Source: Phenylobacterium sp. LH3H17
GTDB lineage: Bacteria; Pseudomonadota; Alphaproteobacteria; Caulobacterales; Caulobacteraceae
Direction of reading: 5' to 3'
Assembly (NCBI RefSeq): GCF_024298925.1
Contig: NZ_CP101283.1
Coordinates: 2,733,001-2,797,000, forward strand
DNA: 64,000 nucleotides
Shown here: positions 46,089 through 55,008 of the stretch, piece after piece
Numbering within the stretch: position 1 is the stretch's first letter
How the letters are laid out: each line of letters starts with the position of its first letter
The notes under the pieces: model-generated
The model's input: the letters and a program-made list of their open reading frames with translations, nothing else
Told to the model about the DNA's origin: nothing
Database searches by the model: none
Program-made: the position numbers and the translations under genes

Positions 46089-47565
46089 CCACGGCCTCGG
46101 CGGCTTTCACCAGCGCCATCTTGTCGACCTTGTGCGTGCCGGCGACCGGCAGGGCGTCGAGAATCTCGAAGGCGCGCGGATGGCTGTAGGCGGGTCCCTC
46201 CCTCAGGGCGAAGGCCTTCAGGTCGGCCGCCGAGGGGCTCTGGCCTGGCGAGGGGACAATGAAAGCGATCGGAATCTGGCCCTTGATCTCGTCCTCCACG
46301 GGTACGACGGCGGCCTGATGAACGCCAGGATGGCGCTCGAGCATCTTCTCGACCTCACCGGGATAGACGTTCTCTCCTCCGCACACGAACATGTCGTCGG
46401 CCCGCCCGACAAAGTAGAAGAAGCCCTGGGCGTCGCGGCGCAAGACATCGCCGGTCACATACCATCCGTCATGAATCCGCTCTCCGGAGGCCTCCGGGAG
46501 ATTGAGATAGCCCTCCAACAAGGCCGGGGTCTTCAGCTCAAGCACCCCCTGGTCCTCTGACGGGCCGCCCGTGAGACGCCAGCTGATCATGGGAAGTGGA
46601 TGGCCCAGAGAGAGCAGCGGTCGCGGGTAACCGAGAGGATGGTCGCCGAAGATCGATGGCCCGGCCTCAGTGGAGCCGTATCCATTCTGGATGGCGGCGT
46701 TGGGAAAGAGTCCCGACACCCGTTCCACCAGGGCCGCGGTCAAGGGCGCCGAGGCGATGGTGATCTGGCGGACGCAATTGAGATCAAGGCTCGATACGAG
46801 ATCGAGCTCTCGCGCCGCGAGGGCGAACATCGTCGGAATTCCGCTCAGCTTGGTGCAGCGGTACTTGGCGATCGCCTTCAGATAGTCGCGCGCGTCGAAC
46901 CGCGGCATGAGCACGATCGGCACGCTGTTGATCAGCCCCAACGTGACGTTGAAGAGCCCGTTCATATGGTAGAGCGGCGCCACGACGATCGTCGTTTCGT
47001 CCGCGGCGTCGGTCCGGTGAAGCTCAAGCGCCCAAATCTGGCCGTCGTGAGAAAGCGGCACCCCTTTCGGTCGGCCCGTGGAGCCGGAGGTGTAGAGGAT
47101 CTCGGCGATCTCACCCGTCTCGACCGGCTCGGCCGGGCCGCCGCCCGCGCCCCAGATGCCACGGAATGCGTCGGGATCGGTCGCGTCGATGGAGTAGGTC
47201 ATCATGCCCGGCGGGACCAGGTGGCGGCGTTCCCGGTCCACGAGCACGGCGACAACGCCGGCGTCCCTGAGGATGTATGCAATGGTCTCGGCCGGAAGCT
47301 TGAAGTTGATCGGGACCACGACGAGGCCCGCGCGCATCACGGCGAGATAGGCGAGCACGAACTCGTAGGAGTTTTCCGCGGCGATGGCGATGCGATCCCC
47401 ACGCGCGTAGCCGGCATGTTTCAGGCCGTCTGCAAGCGCGGCTATGTCGGCCGCGATCTGGCCGCGGGTGAAGCAGCGCTCGCCGCCTCGCAGGTCGATC
47501 ACGGCCATGCCTGGCGGGTTCAGGTCGCCGGCGACGATATCGCCGAAATTGGTCAGTCGGGCCAT
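46069..47565 (-). CDS. Acyl-CoA synthetase / class I adenylate-forming enzyme
   Basis: A 498-aa ANL-superfamily enzyme with AAGGAG upstream of the ATG. The ATP-binding P-loop ILYTSGSTGRPKGVPLSH, NGYGSTEAG, the YVTGDVLRRD hinge region and the C-terminal lid (GGENVYPGEVEKMLERHPGV) are present. It would activate a carboxylic acid to its CoA thioester. It follows the zinc-type oxidoreductase gene by 25 bases as a two-gene operon. The substrate is unknown; medium-chain or aromatic acids are likely. Confidence 0.9.
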   Translation of the reverse strand: MARLTNFGDIVAGDLNPPGMAVIDLRGGERCFTRGQIAADIAALADGLKHAGYARGDRIAIAAENSYEFVLAYLAVMRAGLVVVPINFKLPAETIAYILRDAGVVAVLVDRERRHLVPPGMMTYSIDATDPDAFRGIWGAGGGPAEPVETGEIAEILYTSGSTGRPKGVPLSHDGQIWALELHRTDAADETTIVVAPLYHMNGLFNVTLGLINSVPIVLMPRFDARDYLKAIAKYRCTKLSGIPTMFALAARELDLVSSLDLNCVRQITIASAPLTAALVERVSGLFPNAAIQNGYGSTEAGPSIFGDHPLGYPRPLLSLGHPLPMISWRLTGGPSEDQGVLELKTPALLEGYLNLPEASGERIHDGWYVTGDVLRRDAQGFFYFVGRADDMFVCGGENVYPGEVEKMLERHPGVHQAAVVPVEDEIKGQIPIAFIVPSPGQSPSAADLKAFALREGPAYSHPRAFEILDALPVAGTHKVDKMALVKAAEAVARRLER

Positions 47566-47590
47566 GCCGCTACTCCTTGGTCGGACGCCC

Positions 47591-48601
47591 TTAGGGCTTC
47601 AGAAGAACCTTGCCGAAGACCTCGCGGTCCTCGAGCATGCGCTCGGCCTCGCCGGCGTCCTCCAGTGGCAGGATCTTGTCGATTACCGGCCGCAATCTTC
47701 CCTGATCGATGAGATCGAGCAGGGCTTCGAGGTCGGCTGGAGACCAACCGTTCGAGCCGATGAACCGGTGCTCGAAGGTCCACAGGAACCGCATGTCGGT
47801 CTTGACGTCGAACCCCGCCGTCGCCCCGCAGGTCAGGATCCTGCCGCCCAGGCGGACGCACCTTTGGGTGTCGACCCAGGTGTCGCCGCCGGTGAAATTG
47901 ACCGCGACATCGACGCCGCCGCCGCCCGTCACCCTCGGCTTGCCATAGAGCTCGCGCACCGCCTCGGCGAAGTTCCGTTCGCTGTAGTTGATGCAATGGT
48001 CGGCGCCAATCTCCGCGAGGCGATCGACCTTTGACCGAGAGCTCGCACAGGCCACCACCTCGGCGCCGAACAGCTTCGCCAGCTGGACGCAGGCCGCCCC
48101 GACGCCGCCGCTCGCGCCGAGCACCAGCACCCGCTCACCGGCCGCCAGCCCGCCCTGGGTGATCAGCATTCGATAGGCCGTCCCATAGGCCAGGGGCAGC
48201 GAGGCGGCCGCCTCCAGATCGACACCGTCGGGGACAGCGATGAGTTGTCGGGCGGGTGCCGCCACGAACTCGGCCCGTCCGCCATGGCGGGTCTCACCGA
48301 TCATCCCGAAACGATCGCCGCCACGCAGGACCGGATCGACCAGGACCCGGTCTCCGATGGACCAGTCGTTGACGCCGGACCCCAGCGCGACGATCTCGCC
48401 GGCGATATCCGAGCCCGTGATGATCGGCAGTCCGATCTTGATTCCGGGCATCCCGCGACGGGTCATGATGTCGTGATAGTTGACCGCGGTCGCCGCGATC
48501 CGCAGGAGCACCTCGTCCGACGCGGGGACCGGCGTCTCCCAATCGGTGACGCATCGAAGTTGGCCGCGGTCCCCGTGGCCCATCGTCAACGTCGCGCGCA
48601 T
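47591..48601 (-). CDS. MDR-family NAD(P)-dependent oxidoreductase (alcohol dehydrogenase type)
   Basis: A 336-aa medium-chain dehydrogenase/reductase; the ATG at 48601 has GAGGAG upstream. The GroES-like N-terminus (VLLRIAATAVNYHDIMTRRG, GSDIAGEIVALG) precedes the Rossmann motif LGASGGVGAACVQLAK. Structural zinc cysteines are not evident, so it may be a quinone-oxidoreductase- or enoyl-reductase-like member. It is first in an operon with the acyl-CoA ligase. Confidence 0.88.
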   Translation of the reverse strand: MRATLTMGHGDRGQLRCVTDWETPVPASDEVLLRIAATAVNYHDIMTRRGMPGIKIGLPIITGSDIAGEIVALGSGVNDWSIGDRVLVDPVLRGGDRFGMIGETRHGGRAEFVAAPARQLIAVPDGVDLEAAASLPLAYGTAYRMLITQGGLAAGERVLVLGASGGVGAACVQLAKLFGAEVVACASSRSKVDRLAEIGADHCINYSERNFAEAVRELYGKPRVTGGGGVDVAVNFTGGDTWVDTQRCVRLGGRILTCGATAGFDVKTDMRFLWTFEHRFIGSNGWSPADLEALLDLIDQGRLRPVIDKILPLEDAGEAERMLEDREVFGKVLLKP

Positions 48602-48905
48602 TCGGAACTCCTCGCCTTCGGTCGCGACCCGCCGCGACACCGATGGAAGCCTAGGCGCTCGAGGAGGCGCCGACTGTTGCCAGGGGACCCGAGATTGATT
48701 GCAGCCGAAGCAAGCCATGCAGGGCGCTTAAGGTTTTTCCAGCCCCCCCTAGACTTGCCGGGAAACCGAGGGTTCGACTTCAAGGGTGCGGGGTTTCGCC
48801 GTATGCAGCTTGGCTGTCCGAAGGTGTAGCGTGCCGCGGTCGGATCGAACCCGGGGACTCGGATCTCACCTGATCCATTATCGTGTCGGAGCAAGGGCCT
48901 TGGCG
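48602..48905. promoter_or_regulatory. Divergent intergenic region, oxidoreductase / AraC regulator
   Basis: A 304-base region between divergent genes with no supported gene. It must contain the promoters of the ligase operon and the AraC gene. The AraC-type regulator may act here. No clear dyad was found. Confidence 0.45.
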
Positions 48906-50057
48906 ATGCAATCACAGCGCGGCCAGACTTCCGAAACCGCGACGTCCGGCTCGGCGGATCGGCGGGCGGCGAGGACCAACGCGCCCCAGTCCCGCGAAAC
49001 ACCACCCGATATTCTGATCACCGACGAGACCCTCGTCGGGTTCGATGAGGCGAGCCTGGAGCGCGCGATTGACGATGGCGCGGCCGGCGTCCCGCGAGCC
49101 CAATCGCCCGGTCTTGATCTCCGCGGCGCCGCCGGTGCGCCGGCAAGGGGCCGCCCGGGCGGCCTCAGGCAGTTTCTCACCGGCGACGAGGGCGTCGGAT
49201 ACTGGGACTTCTTTCGGGCGACAGACCACCTGCTCGTATCGGTGACGGACGCGACCTATCGGGAGTCTGCATGGGTCACGGTCGCCGGCGACGGCTATTT
49301 CAAGCTACGGCTGCTCCTCTCGGGCGAGTTGCGCGACGAGGGTGGAAGCGCGGTGCTCAAGGGCCCCGAGGCCATGCTCTATCTCTCTCCCGGCGAGAGC
49401 CGCGGGGGCTATTTCATCGCTCCGGACATCGCGACCCGCATGCTTGTGCTCCATTTCCGGCGCGGCTTTCTGACCGATCACCTGGGTCTGGAGGCCGGTG
49501 AGGCCCCTGCCCCGCTGGATGGCGCGTTCGGGTCAGACCAGCCAAATGTGTCGGTCAATCTCAGTCTGACGCCCGACATGCTTAGGGCCGCGCGCAGCAT
49601 CATCGATTCCCGCCACCGGCTCACGCGCGAGCTCCGCGCGCCCTTCCTCCGCTCGGTCTGCACCGAGGTTCTCTGCCTCCTCATCAGCGATCTGGCGACC
49701 CGGGAAACGGCCCGGCGCGCCACGTCGCGGCTCAGCGGCAAGGACATCAATCGGGTGACGGAGGCCCGGGACTACCTGGCCCAGCACTTTGCCAGCCCCC
49801 CCCGTATCCCTCAGCTCGCCGCCATGGTCGGCGTCAATCAGACCAAGCTCAAAAAGGGGTTTCGCGAGCTCTTCGGCGAGACCGTCTATGACTACGTCAT
49901 CCGGTGCCGGATGGATCAGGCGTCCGAACTGCTCTTGTCCAAGAATTACAGCGTCAGCGAGGTGGCCTATCTCGTGGGCTACGAGTACCCGGCGAATTTC
50001 ACCTCAGCCTTCAAGCGGCACTTCGGGGAATTGCCGAAGGCGTGGCGGGCCTCCTGA
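48906..50057 (+). CDS. AraC-family transcriptional regulator
   Basis: A 383-aa regulator. A non-conserved, disordered-looking N-terminus (about 60 residues) is followed by an effector domain (FFRATDHLLVSVTDATYRES, YLSPGESRGGYFIAP) and the C-terminal AraC helix-turn-helix pair (IPQLAAMVGVNQTKLKKGFR, VSEVAYLVGYEYPANFTSAF). The style resembles regulators of siderophore or catabolic genes (PchR-like). It is divergent from the oxidoreductase-ligase operon, its probable target. Confidence 0.9.
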   Translation: MQSQRGQTSETATSGSADRRAARTNAPQSRETPPDILITDETLVGFDEASLERAIDDGAAGVPRAQSPGLDLRGAAGAPARGRPGGLRQFLTGDEGVGYWDFFRATDHLLVSVTDATYRESAWVTVAGDGYFKLRLLLSGELRDEGGSAVLKGPEAMLYLSPGESRGGYFIAPDIATRMLVLHFRRGFLTDHLGLEAGEAPAPLDGAFGSDQPNVSVNLSLTPDMLRAARSIIDSRHRLTRELRAPFLRSVCTEVLCLLISDLATRETARRATSRLSGKDINRVTEARDYLAQHFASPPRIPQLAAMVGVNQTKLKKGFRELFGETVYDYVIRCRMDQASELLLSKNYSVSEVAYLVGYEYPANFTSAFKRHFGELPKAWRAS

Positions 50058-50201
50058 GGGCGAGGCGCCGGACAATGGAATGAGGTCGGATCGCAATAGC
50101 CGTACGCCGCACCGGCGCGGCCGCCTGTCATAGGGTCAGCACCCGTCAGGCGGCTCGATAGCGCCCATCGAGAATGCGACTTGAGCTCAGGACCCGACTC
50201 C

Positions 50202-51038
50202 ATGCGGACCGGCATCGATCATCTGGTTTCCCTCGTCGAGGACCTCGAGCGGGCCAGAGCCGCGGCGCGGCGCCTCGGCTTTCAGATCACTGAGCGGGGC
50301 GTCCATCCCGGGCGGGGCACCGTCAATTCGCTGATCATGCTTCCCGACTGCTACTGGGAGCTGCTGGCCCTGTCGGAGCCCCGCCCGCAGAACCTCACCT
50401 ACCGCAACCAGCTGGCCCGTCGCGGCGGCCTGGCGGGATGCGCGTTCGCCACCGACGATCTGGCGCGCTCTCGCGCCAGGGCCGCGTTAGACGGTGTCCG
50501 ACTGGGCGAGGGCGTGGAGATCAGTCGGCCGGTTTCGTTCGGAGATGAAGAAGATGTGGCCAGATTCCAGATCGCCGACGCGCGGGTCGCCGCACCGTTC
50601 GAGGCCTTCTTCTTCTTCTGCAACCAACGCACGCCGGACCTGGTCTGGCGCTCTGAGTGGCTCGACCACCCCAACGGCGCCGTCGCGATCAGCGCCCTCC
50701 ATGTCGTATTCGACGAAGATGAGGCCGTAGTGCGGGAACTGGCGGCCATGGCCGATGGGGCCGTGGCGTCCAAGGAAACCGGGTTCGTGGTGACGTCCAG
50801 CCACCTCCCCCGAATTCATTGCCTATCGCCGCAGAATTTCCAGCTCATGTTCCCCGGATCGGGGCCCGGCCCGCGCAATCCCCACATCGCCGCGATGGAG
50901 GTAAGGGTTCGCGACCTTCGGCGGACCCGGGATCTGTTGGATCGGGCCGGCGTCCCGACGCAAGCGAATGCGGACCGCGTCTGGGTCGCTCGGCCCGACC
51001 TCGGCGAGGGTCTGATCGTCTTCGCCGAGACCCCTTAG
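50202..51038 (+). CDS. VOC/glyoxalase-like domain protein
   Basis: A 278-aa protein with a glyoxalase-like fold: MRTGIDHLVSLVEDLERARA at the N-terminus, LIMLPDCYWELLAL and a second half with ALHVVFDEDEAVVREL and FQLMFPG. Metal-ligand candidates are His7 and the Glu in YWELL. A TTG at 50181 is an alternative start. The reaction is unknown: isomerase, dioxygenase or lyase activities occur in this superfamily. It follows the AraC gene on the same strand after 144 bases. Confidence 0.82.
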   Translation: MRTGIDHLVSLVEDLERARAAARRLGFQITERGVHPGRGTVNSLIMLPDCYWELLALSEPRPQNLTYRNQLARRGGLAGCAFATDDLARSRARAALDGVRLGEGVEISRPVSFGDEEDVARFQIADARVAAPFEAFFFFCNQRTPDLVWRSEWLDHPNGAVAISALHVVFDEDEAVVRELAAMADGAVASKETGFVVTSSHLPRIHCLSPQNFQLMFPGSGPGPRNPHIAAMEVRVRDLRRTRDLLDRAGVPTQANADRVWVARPDLGEGLIVFAETP

Positions 51039-51080
51039 CCCCAGGTTCGCGATCGAAGGCTAGGGCCGAAGGGTCCGCCC

Positions 51081-51542
51081 TCAGAGGGGCAGCGCCGTCG
51101 TGAACTTGATCTGCTCCATGGCGAAGGACGAACTGACATCGGCGAGCGAAGCTGTGAGGATCAGCCGCTTGTAGAACCGGTCATAGGCGGCGATGTCGGT
51201 GACGATGACCTTCAGCAGATAGTCGGTGTCCCCGCTCATCCTATAGAACTCGACCACCTCGGGAAGCGCCGCGGCCCCTCGTCCGAACTGATCGATCCAG
51301 CCGCGGTCATGGCTGTTCGTGCGGATGGATACGAAAACCACGAGCCGCATGTCGAGACGGTGGCGGTCGAGCAGGGCCACCCGCTTGTCAATCACGCCCA
51401 AGGCCTCGAGCTTCTTGATCCGTTTCCAGCAGGCGGTCTGGGATAGCCCGACGCGTTCCGCCAGGCCGGCGATGGGGACCGTCGCGTCGTTCTGAAGCTC
51501 GCGCAGAATTCGCCGATTTTGAGAATCTAGAATTTTCTCCAT
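51081..51542 (-). CDS. Lrp/AsnC-family transcriptional regulator
   Basis: A 153-aa Lrp-type regulator. The N-terminal helix-turn-helix (LDSQNRRILRELQNDATVPI, RVGLSQTACWKRIKKLEALG) is followed by the RAM ligand-binding domain (VVEFYRMSGDTDYLLKVIV). Lrp proteins sense amino acids. Its position among D-amino-acid, RidA and transaminase genes suggests control of amino-acid catabolism. It is divergent from the DUF6356 gene. Confidence 0.92.
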   Translation of the reverse strand: MEKILDSQNRRILRELQNDATVPIAGLAERVGLSQTACWKRIKKLEALGVIDKRVALLDRHRLDMRLVVFVSIRTNSHDRGWIDQFGRGAAALPEVVEFYRMSGDTDYLLKVIVTDIAAYDRFYKRLILTASLADVSSSFAMEQIKFTTALPL

Positions 51543-51658
51543 CAGAACGATGGGAAAGGAGAACGAGACCTCCCCCCGTCCCCAACAAGGGCCGCGACTA
51601 TAGAATCCGGCGCCCAGGACTCCGGGCGATTGTGTCCCCGCAACAACCGCGAGGGCCC

Positions 51659-51889
51659 ATGTTCGACCAATTCACCCGCCATCCCCACTCCGTTGGGGAA
51701 ACCTACGCCCAACACTTCCGCATGGCCTGCGGCTTCGCGAGCGCGATGATCCTTGCGGGCTGCGCCTGCCTCGTTCATGCGGTCCTGCCCTTCCTGTTCG
51801 AGCGTACGGCGAGCGACTGCGTCGACCGCCTCCATGGCGTGATGAAGCGGCGACTGGCGGGTGGTCCCGCCACGAGCACCCGCCGTTGA
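51659..51889 (+). CDS. DUF6356 family small membrane protein
   Basis: A 76-aa protein matching the DUF6356 pattern: HPHSVGETYAQHFRMACGFA, then one hydrophobic helix AMILAGCACLVHAVLPFLF and a tail TASDCVDRLHGVM. The function of this family is unknown. Its TGA overlaps the likely TTG start of the transporter gene, so the two are probably cotranslated. Confidence 0.85.
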   Translation: MFDQFTRHPHSVGETYAQHFRMACGFASAMILAGCACLVHAVLPFLFERTASDCVDRLHGVMKRRLAGGPATSTRR

Positions 51890-52908
51890 TCGCGGCCCCG
51901 CGATCGCGGGGGGTCAGGGCCAGTCTGTCCACCGTCCTTGGCGTCGTCTCCATCGGTGCGCTTGCGCTCTCGTGCCCGCCGCTGGGACGCGCCAGCGGAG
52001 TTCCGGCGCCGGTGATCGCGGTCTTCGGGGGAATGGTCCTCGGAGCGCTTGTGAGCTCTCCAGCCTTCAGCCGCGGTCTGGCGGTTTGGTCCAAGGCCGG
52101 ACTGAAGACAGGCGTGGCCTTGATGGGCGCCCAGGTCGCCTGGAGCGAACTGCTCCTGCTTGGCCCCCTCGTCGCGGCGGCCAGCGGCGTCATCGTCGCC
52201 ACAAGCCTGGCGGCCTGCGCCGCCGTCGGGTTCGCCGCAGGGCTTCCGATCGTGGAAGCGCTGATTTGCGCCTGCGCCGTCTCCATCTGCGGCGCCTCCG
52301 CGGCGATCGCGGCGGCCAGCGTCCTGCCCGGCGGGACTGAGACCCGGCGAACGACGGCCCTGGTGGTGGTCGGCGTGAACATACTCTCGACCCTCGCCAT
52401 GGTGGCCTATCCCTATCTGGCGGCACGACTTGGCCTGTCGGACCGTCAGGCCGGCGTCTTCCTGGGATTTTCCATCCATGACGTCGCTCAGGTTGTCGCC
52501 GCCGGCGCATCGGTGTCGCCATCGGCGGCCACGGCGGCGGCGCTCACGAAGGTCTCCAGGGTGCTCTGGCTGGGTCCGGCGCTCATGGCCGTCGCCCTCG
52601 CCGCTCGCCGAATTGGCAAACCTGGTGGCGCCCCAGCAAGCATGGGTGTCGCAGCCCCGCCCGGCTTCATTTGGGGCTTCGCCGCCCTGCTTGCGGCTCG
52701 AAATCTCGAACTGCTGCCGTCGGGCCTCCTGGCCGCGATCTCCGAACTGTCAAAGTTCCTGCTCCTGGCGGCGGCGTGCGCAATCGGCGCGCAAGTGTCG
52801 CCGCGTGAATTCCTCCGGCTTCGGGCGCCTCTCGCGACGACCTTGATCGCGGGCACTGGAATGATCGGCGCCATCGGACTCGCCGCCAGCCTCCTGCTGG
52901 CGCGCTAG
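51886..52908 (+). CDS. YeiH/UPF0324 family putative sulfate exporter
   Basis: A 340-aa integral membrane protein with about ten helices. Characteristic motifs are AVFGGMVLGALVSS, KAGLKTGVALMGAQV, ALICACAVSICGASAAIAA and FLGFSIHDVAQVVAAG. The start is likely TTG at 51886, overlapping the upstream stop (TTGA); an internal start is possible. Members near cysteate or taurine genes have been proposed to export sulfite or sulfate. No sulfonate genes are visible here. Confidence 0.85.
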   Translation: MIAAPRSRGVRASLSTVLGVVSIGALALSCPPLGRASGVPAPVIAVFGGMVLGALVSSPAFSRGLAVWSKAGLKTGVALMGAQVAWSELLLLGPLVAAASGVIVATSLAACAAVGFAAGLPIVEALICACAVSICGASAAIAAASVLPGGTETRRTTALVVVGVNILSTLAMVAYPYLAARLGLSDRQAGVFLGFSIHDVAQVVAAGASVSPSAATAAALTKVSRVLWLGPALMAVALAARRIGKPGGAPASMGVAAPPGFIWGFAALLAARNLELLPSGLLAAISELSKFLLLAAACAIGAQVSPREFLRLRAPLATTLIAGTGMIGAIGLAASLLLAR

Positions 52909-52946
52909 GCCGTAACCGAAGCCAGGGCCGCGCCTAACGCGCCAGC
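52896..52946. terminator. Bidirectional hairpin between convergent transporter and RidA genes
   Basis: A 15-base stem with one mismatch pairs GCTGGCGCGCTAGGC with GCCTAACGCGCCAGC around a 21-base loop. It spans both stop codons. There is no U-tract. The symmetry arises partly because both proteins end in Leu-Ala-Arg. Confidence 0.5.
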
Positions 52947-53308
52947 GCGATCAGTTCGATTTCGATCCGCGCATCCACCAGCAGGGTGGCGCAAATGCTC
53001 GTGCGGGCCGGAGGATCGACGGGGAAGAATTCCCGGTAGATCGTGTTGAACTCCGGGAAATCACGCTTGTCGGCCAGGATGATGTTCACCTTGACGACGT
53101 CCATCGGCTCGCTGCCGGCAAGCTTCAAGGTCTCTACGAGTTGCTCCAGGACGAAGCGCGCCTGCGGGCCAATGCCCCCGGCGACGATCTCGCCGTCATC
53201 CGTCATCGGCACCTGACCGGAGCAGAAAACCAAGCCCGCCGCCTTCACCGCCTTGCAAAGCGGAAAGCGCTCATAGCTTCCAATCGTCGTCCGTGCGGGG
53301 TTGGTCAT
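52934..53308 (-). CDS. RidA family protein (second copy)
   Basis: A 124-aa RidA-type protein; the ATG at 53308 has GAAGG upstream. Motifs are FCSGQVPMTDDGEIVAGG, QLVETLKLAGSEPMDVVKVN and ARTSICATLLVDARIEIEL, with the conserved Arg. It is closer to canonical RidA than the copy at 39161. It would remove 2-imino acids produced by deaminating enzymes. It stands alone, convergent with the transporter. Confidence 0.9.
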   Translation of the reverse strand: MTNPARTTIGSYERFPLCKAVKAAGLVFCSGQVPMTDDGEIVAGGIGPQARFVLEQLVETLKLAGSEPMDVVKVNIILADKRDFPEFNTIYREFFPVDPPARTSICATLLVDARIEIELIALAR

Positions 53309-53480
53309 GCCTTGCCTTCTCAATTCGAACAGTTTCGGGAAGGTACAACCTCGACTTCCGATCAGACCATCCCATCCGGCGCAAGCTCAATGGCGCCCGA
53401 CGCGGGAGCGCCAGCCACCCCGTCCGGGGCCGGTCTCGGGCTGTCGGTTGGCCGGCCGCCAGTCCGGCGGCTGAAAAGAC

Positions 53481-53512
53481 GCCGCCCGAGAGGCTCGACA
53501 CTCTCGGGCGGC
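53481..53512 (-). terminator. Intrinsic terminator for the aminotransferase transcript
   Basis: A perfect 12-base stem GCCGCCCGAGAG / CTCTCGGGCGGC with an eight-base loop. On the minus strand it is followed by GTCTTTTCAG, a short U-tract. It lies 213 bases beyond the stop of the minus-strand aminotransferase gene, implying a long 3' UTR. Confidence 0.7.
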
Positions 53513-53540
53513 AGTTCAGGTGCGCAGTGGGGAGGAAGAC

Positions 53541-53867
53541 ATGCGCACCAAGGCAGAGATTCAGGAATTCAAGGGGACGCCGATCACCCTTGCGCCCGGT
53601 GTCGCCGGCCGGGCCGCGGATGCCACGGTCTGTCCGTCCAACCTTGTGCCAAGTCAGACCACCCCGCGGCGGACTGCGCCCGCAGCTCGGGAACGTCGGC
53701 GGACGGGCGTGCGCCGGGCCGCCGTCATAGCGCGCCTCGACGCGCGTCCTGGATCAGGGTGCGCAGGCGATCGAGGCCTTCGAGCATGTTGCCTTCCGGC
53801 GGTCCGAACGAGAACCGCACCCACTGACGGAGCGGTGACGGCCCGCGACGCATACGCCCGGGATTGA
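53541..53867 (+). CDS. Possible small protein with a strong ribosome site
   Basis: An ATG preceded by GGGAGGAAG opens a 108-codon frame beginning MRTKAEIQEFKGTPITLAP. The first 45 residues look protein-like; the rest is Arg/Ala-rich and antisense to the end of the aminotransferase gene, so it is probably not meaningful. It may be a gene remnant or a short peptide gene with a displaced stop. No family is recognised. Confidence 0.3.
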   Translation: MRTKAEIQEFKGTPITLAPGVAGRAADATVCPSNLVPSQTTPRRTAPAARERRRTGVRRAAVIARLDARPGSGCAGDRGLRACCLPAVRTRTAPTDGAVTARDAYARD

Positions 53868-55008
53868 TATCAAAGTAGGGGCCCGGGACCACCATGACCC
53901 GTCGCGCGAGCGCGTGCGTGAAGAAGGTCATGGCGTCATCCAGGGGGGCCGGAAGGTTCTCCACCGAGCCCCAGAGATAGAAGGTGCCCCGCTGCGCCGC
54001 CGGAAAACCTATTCCGAGCGCGCGAAGCTGGTCGAGCATGAGACGCCGTTTGCGAGCGAACGCCGCGCGCACGGCCGTCGTTTCCTGATCCATCAGGGCC
54101 GGATCCAGGAGGCCCGCTACAGCCTGTTGCACCGGAACGCTCGCGCCGCCATCGATCGCACTCGCCGCGCGACCGAGGGTTTCGATGATGTCGCGCGGGC
54201 CAACCGCCCAGGCGAGGCGCAGGCCGGGGTAGCGGAGGTTCTTCGTCACGCCGTCCACCAGGAGCACGGGATCGGCGTCGACGTCGTCGACAAAGGCCGA
54301 GGCCGAGACCGGTCCGTCCGCCCCGGCCCCCTCCTCGTCGAAGATATAGTGCGAATAGAACTCATCTACGACGGCAAGGCAGCCGCGCGCCCGGCACATG
54401 GCCACCACCCGATCCAGGTCATCTCCTGCCAGGAGTTGACCGGTGGGGTTGTTTGGATTGGAGAACAGCACAGCGCCCAGGCCATGGCTCTCGACCGCTG
54501 CGGCGACCATCTCGGCCGTCAGGCGGAACCCGTCCTCGGCCTGGGTTCTGATCGCCACCGGCGTCAAACGGTGCCTGTGGTAGTCGAGCATGTCCTCGTA
54601 GGCGGTGTAGTCGGGAACGACGTAGCCGACATTGACCGGCCCAAGCACGGCGAGGATGCGCGAGAGCATCAGTCTGCCGCCCTGGGCGATCGAAACGTTC
54701 TCCTTGGCGTACTTCGAAGTCCGCCCCTGGCGGTAGGTCAGGTTGTAGTGGTCCGCGACCGCCTGCCTCAGCGCATCGACACCGTTGACCGGCCCATAGG
54801 CCAGATCCTGCGGCGCAACCTCAATCTGCGAAAGGCGGGGCGGCGCCCCGTCGAGGTCGCCGACCTCCGGCTGCCCTTGCCCAAGGTTGCTCCAATCGGG
54901 ATTGCCGTTGAAGAACCCGCGCTTGCTGGCTTCCGCCATCACATGGATGACGCCCATATAGGGAATGTCCCGGACCAGGCCTGCGGGGAGGTGGGGGTGG
55001 GTGGACAT
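53725..55008 (-). CDS. PLP-dependent aminotransferase (class I/II)
   Basis: A 427-aa fold-type I aminotransferase; the ATG at 55008 has GAAGGA upstream. The PLP lysine is in LLVDGVTKNLRYPGLRLAW, with SNPNNPTGQLL and VVDEFYSHYIF upstream and the C-terminal VRFSFGPPEG Arg. The enzyme would exchange amino groups between an amino acid and a 2-oxo acid. The precise substrate is not evident. It lies in the amino-acid catabolic region. Confidence 0.9.
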   Translation of the reverse strand: MSTHPHLPAGLVRDIPYMGVIHVMAEASKRGFFNGNPDWSNLGQGQPEVGDLDGAPPRLSQIEVAPQDLAYGPVNGVDALRQAVADHYNLTYRQGRTSKYAKENVSIAQGGRLMLSRILAVLGPVNVGYVVPDYTAYEDMLDYHRHRLTPVAIRTQAEDGFRLTAEMVAAAVESHGLGAVLFSNPNNPTGQLLAGDDLDRVVAMCRARGCLAVVDEFYSHYIFDEEGAGADGPVSASAFVDDVDADPVLLVDGVTKNLRYPGLRLAWAVGPRDIIETLGRAASAIDGGASVPVQQAVAGLLDPALMDQETTAVRAAFARKRRLMLDQLRALGIGFPAAQRGTFYLWGSVENLPAPLDDAMTFFTHALARRVMVVPGPYFDINPGRMRRGPSPLRQWVRFSFGPPEGNMLEGLDRLRTLIQDARRGAL

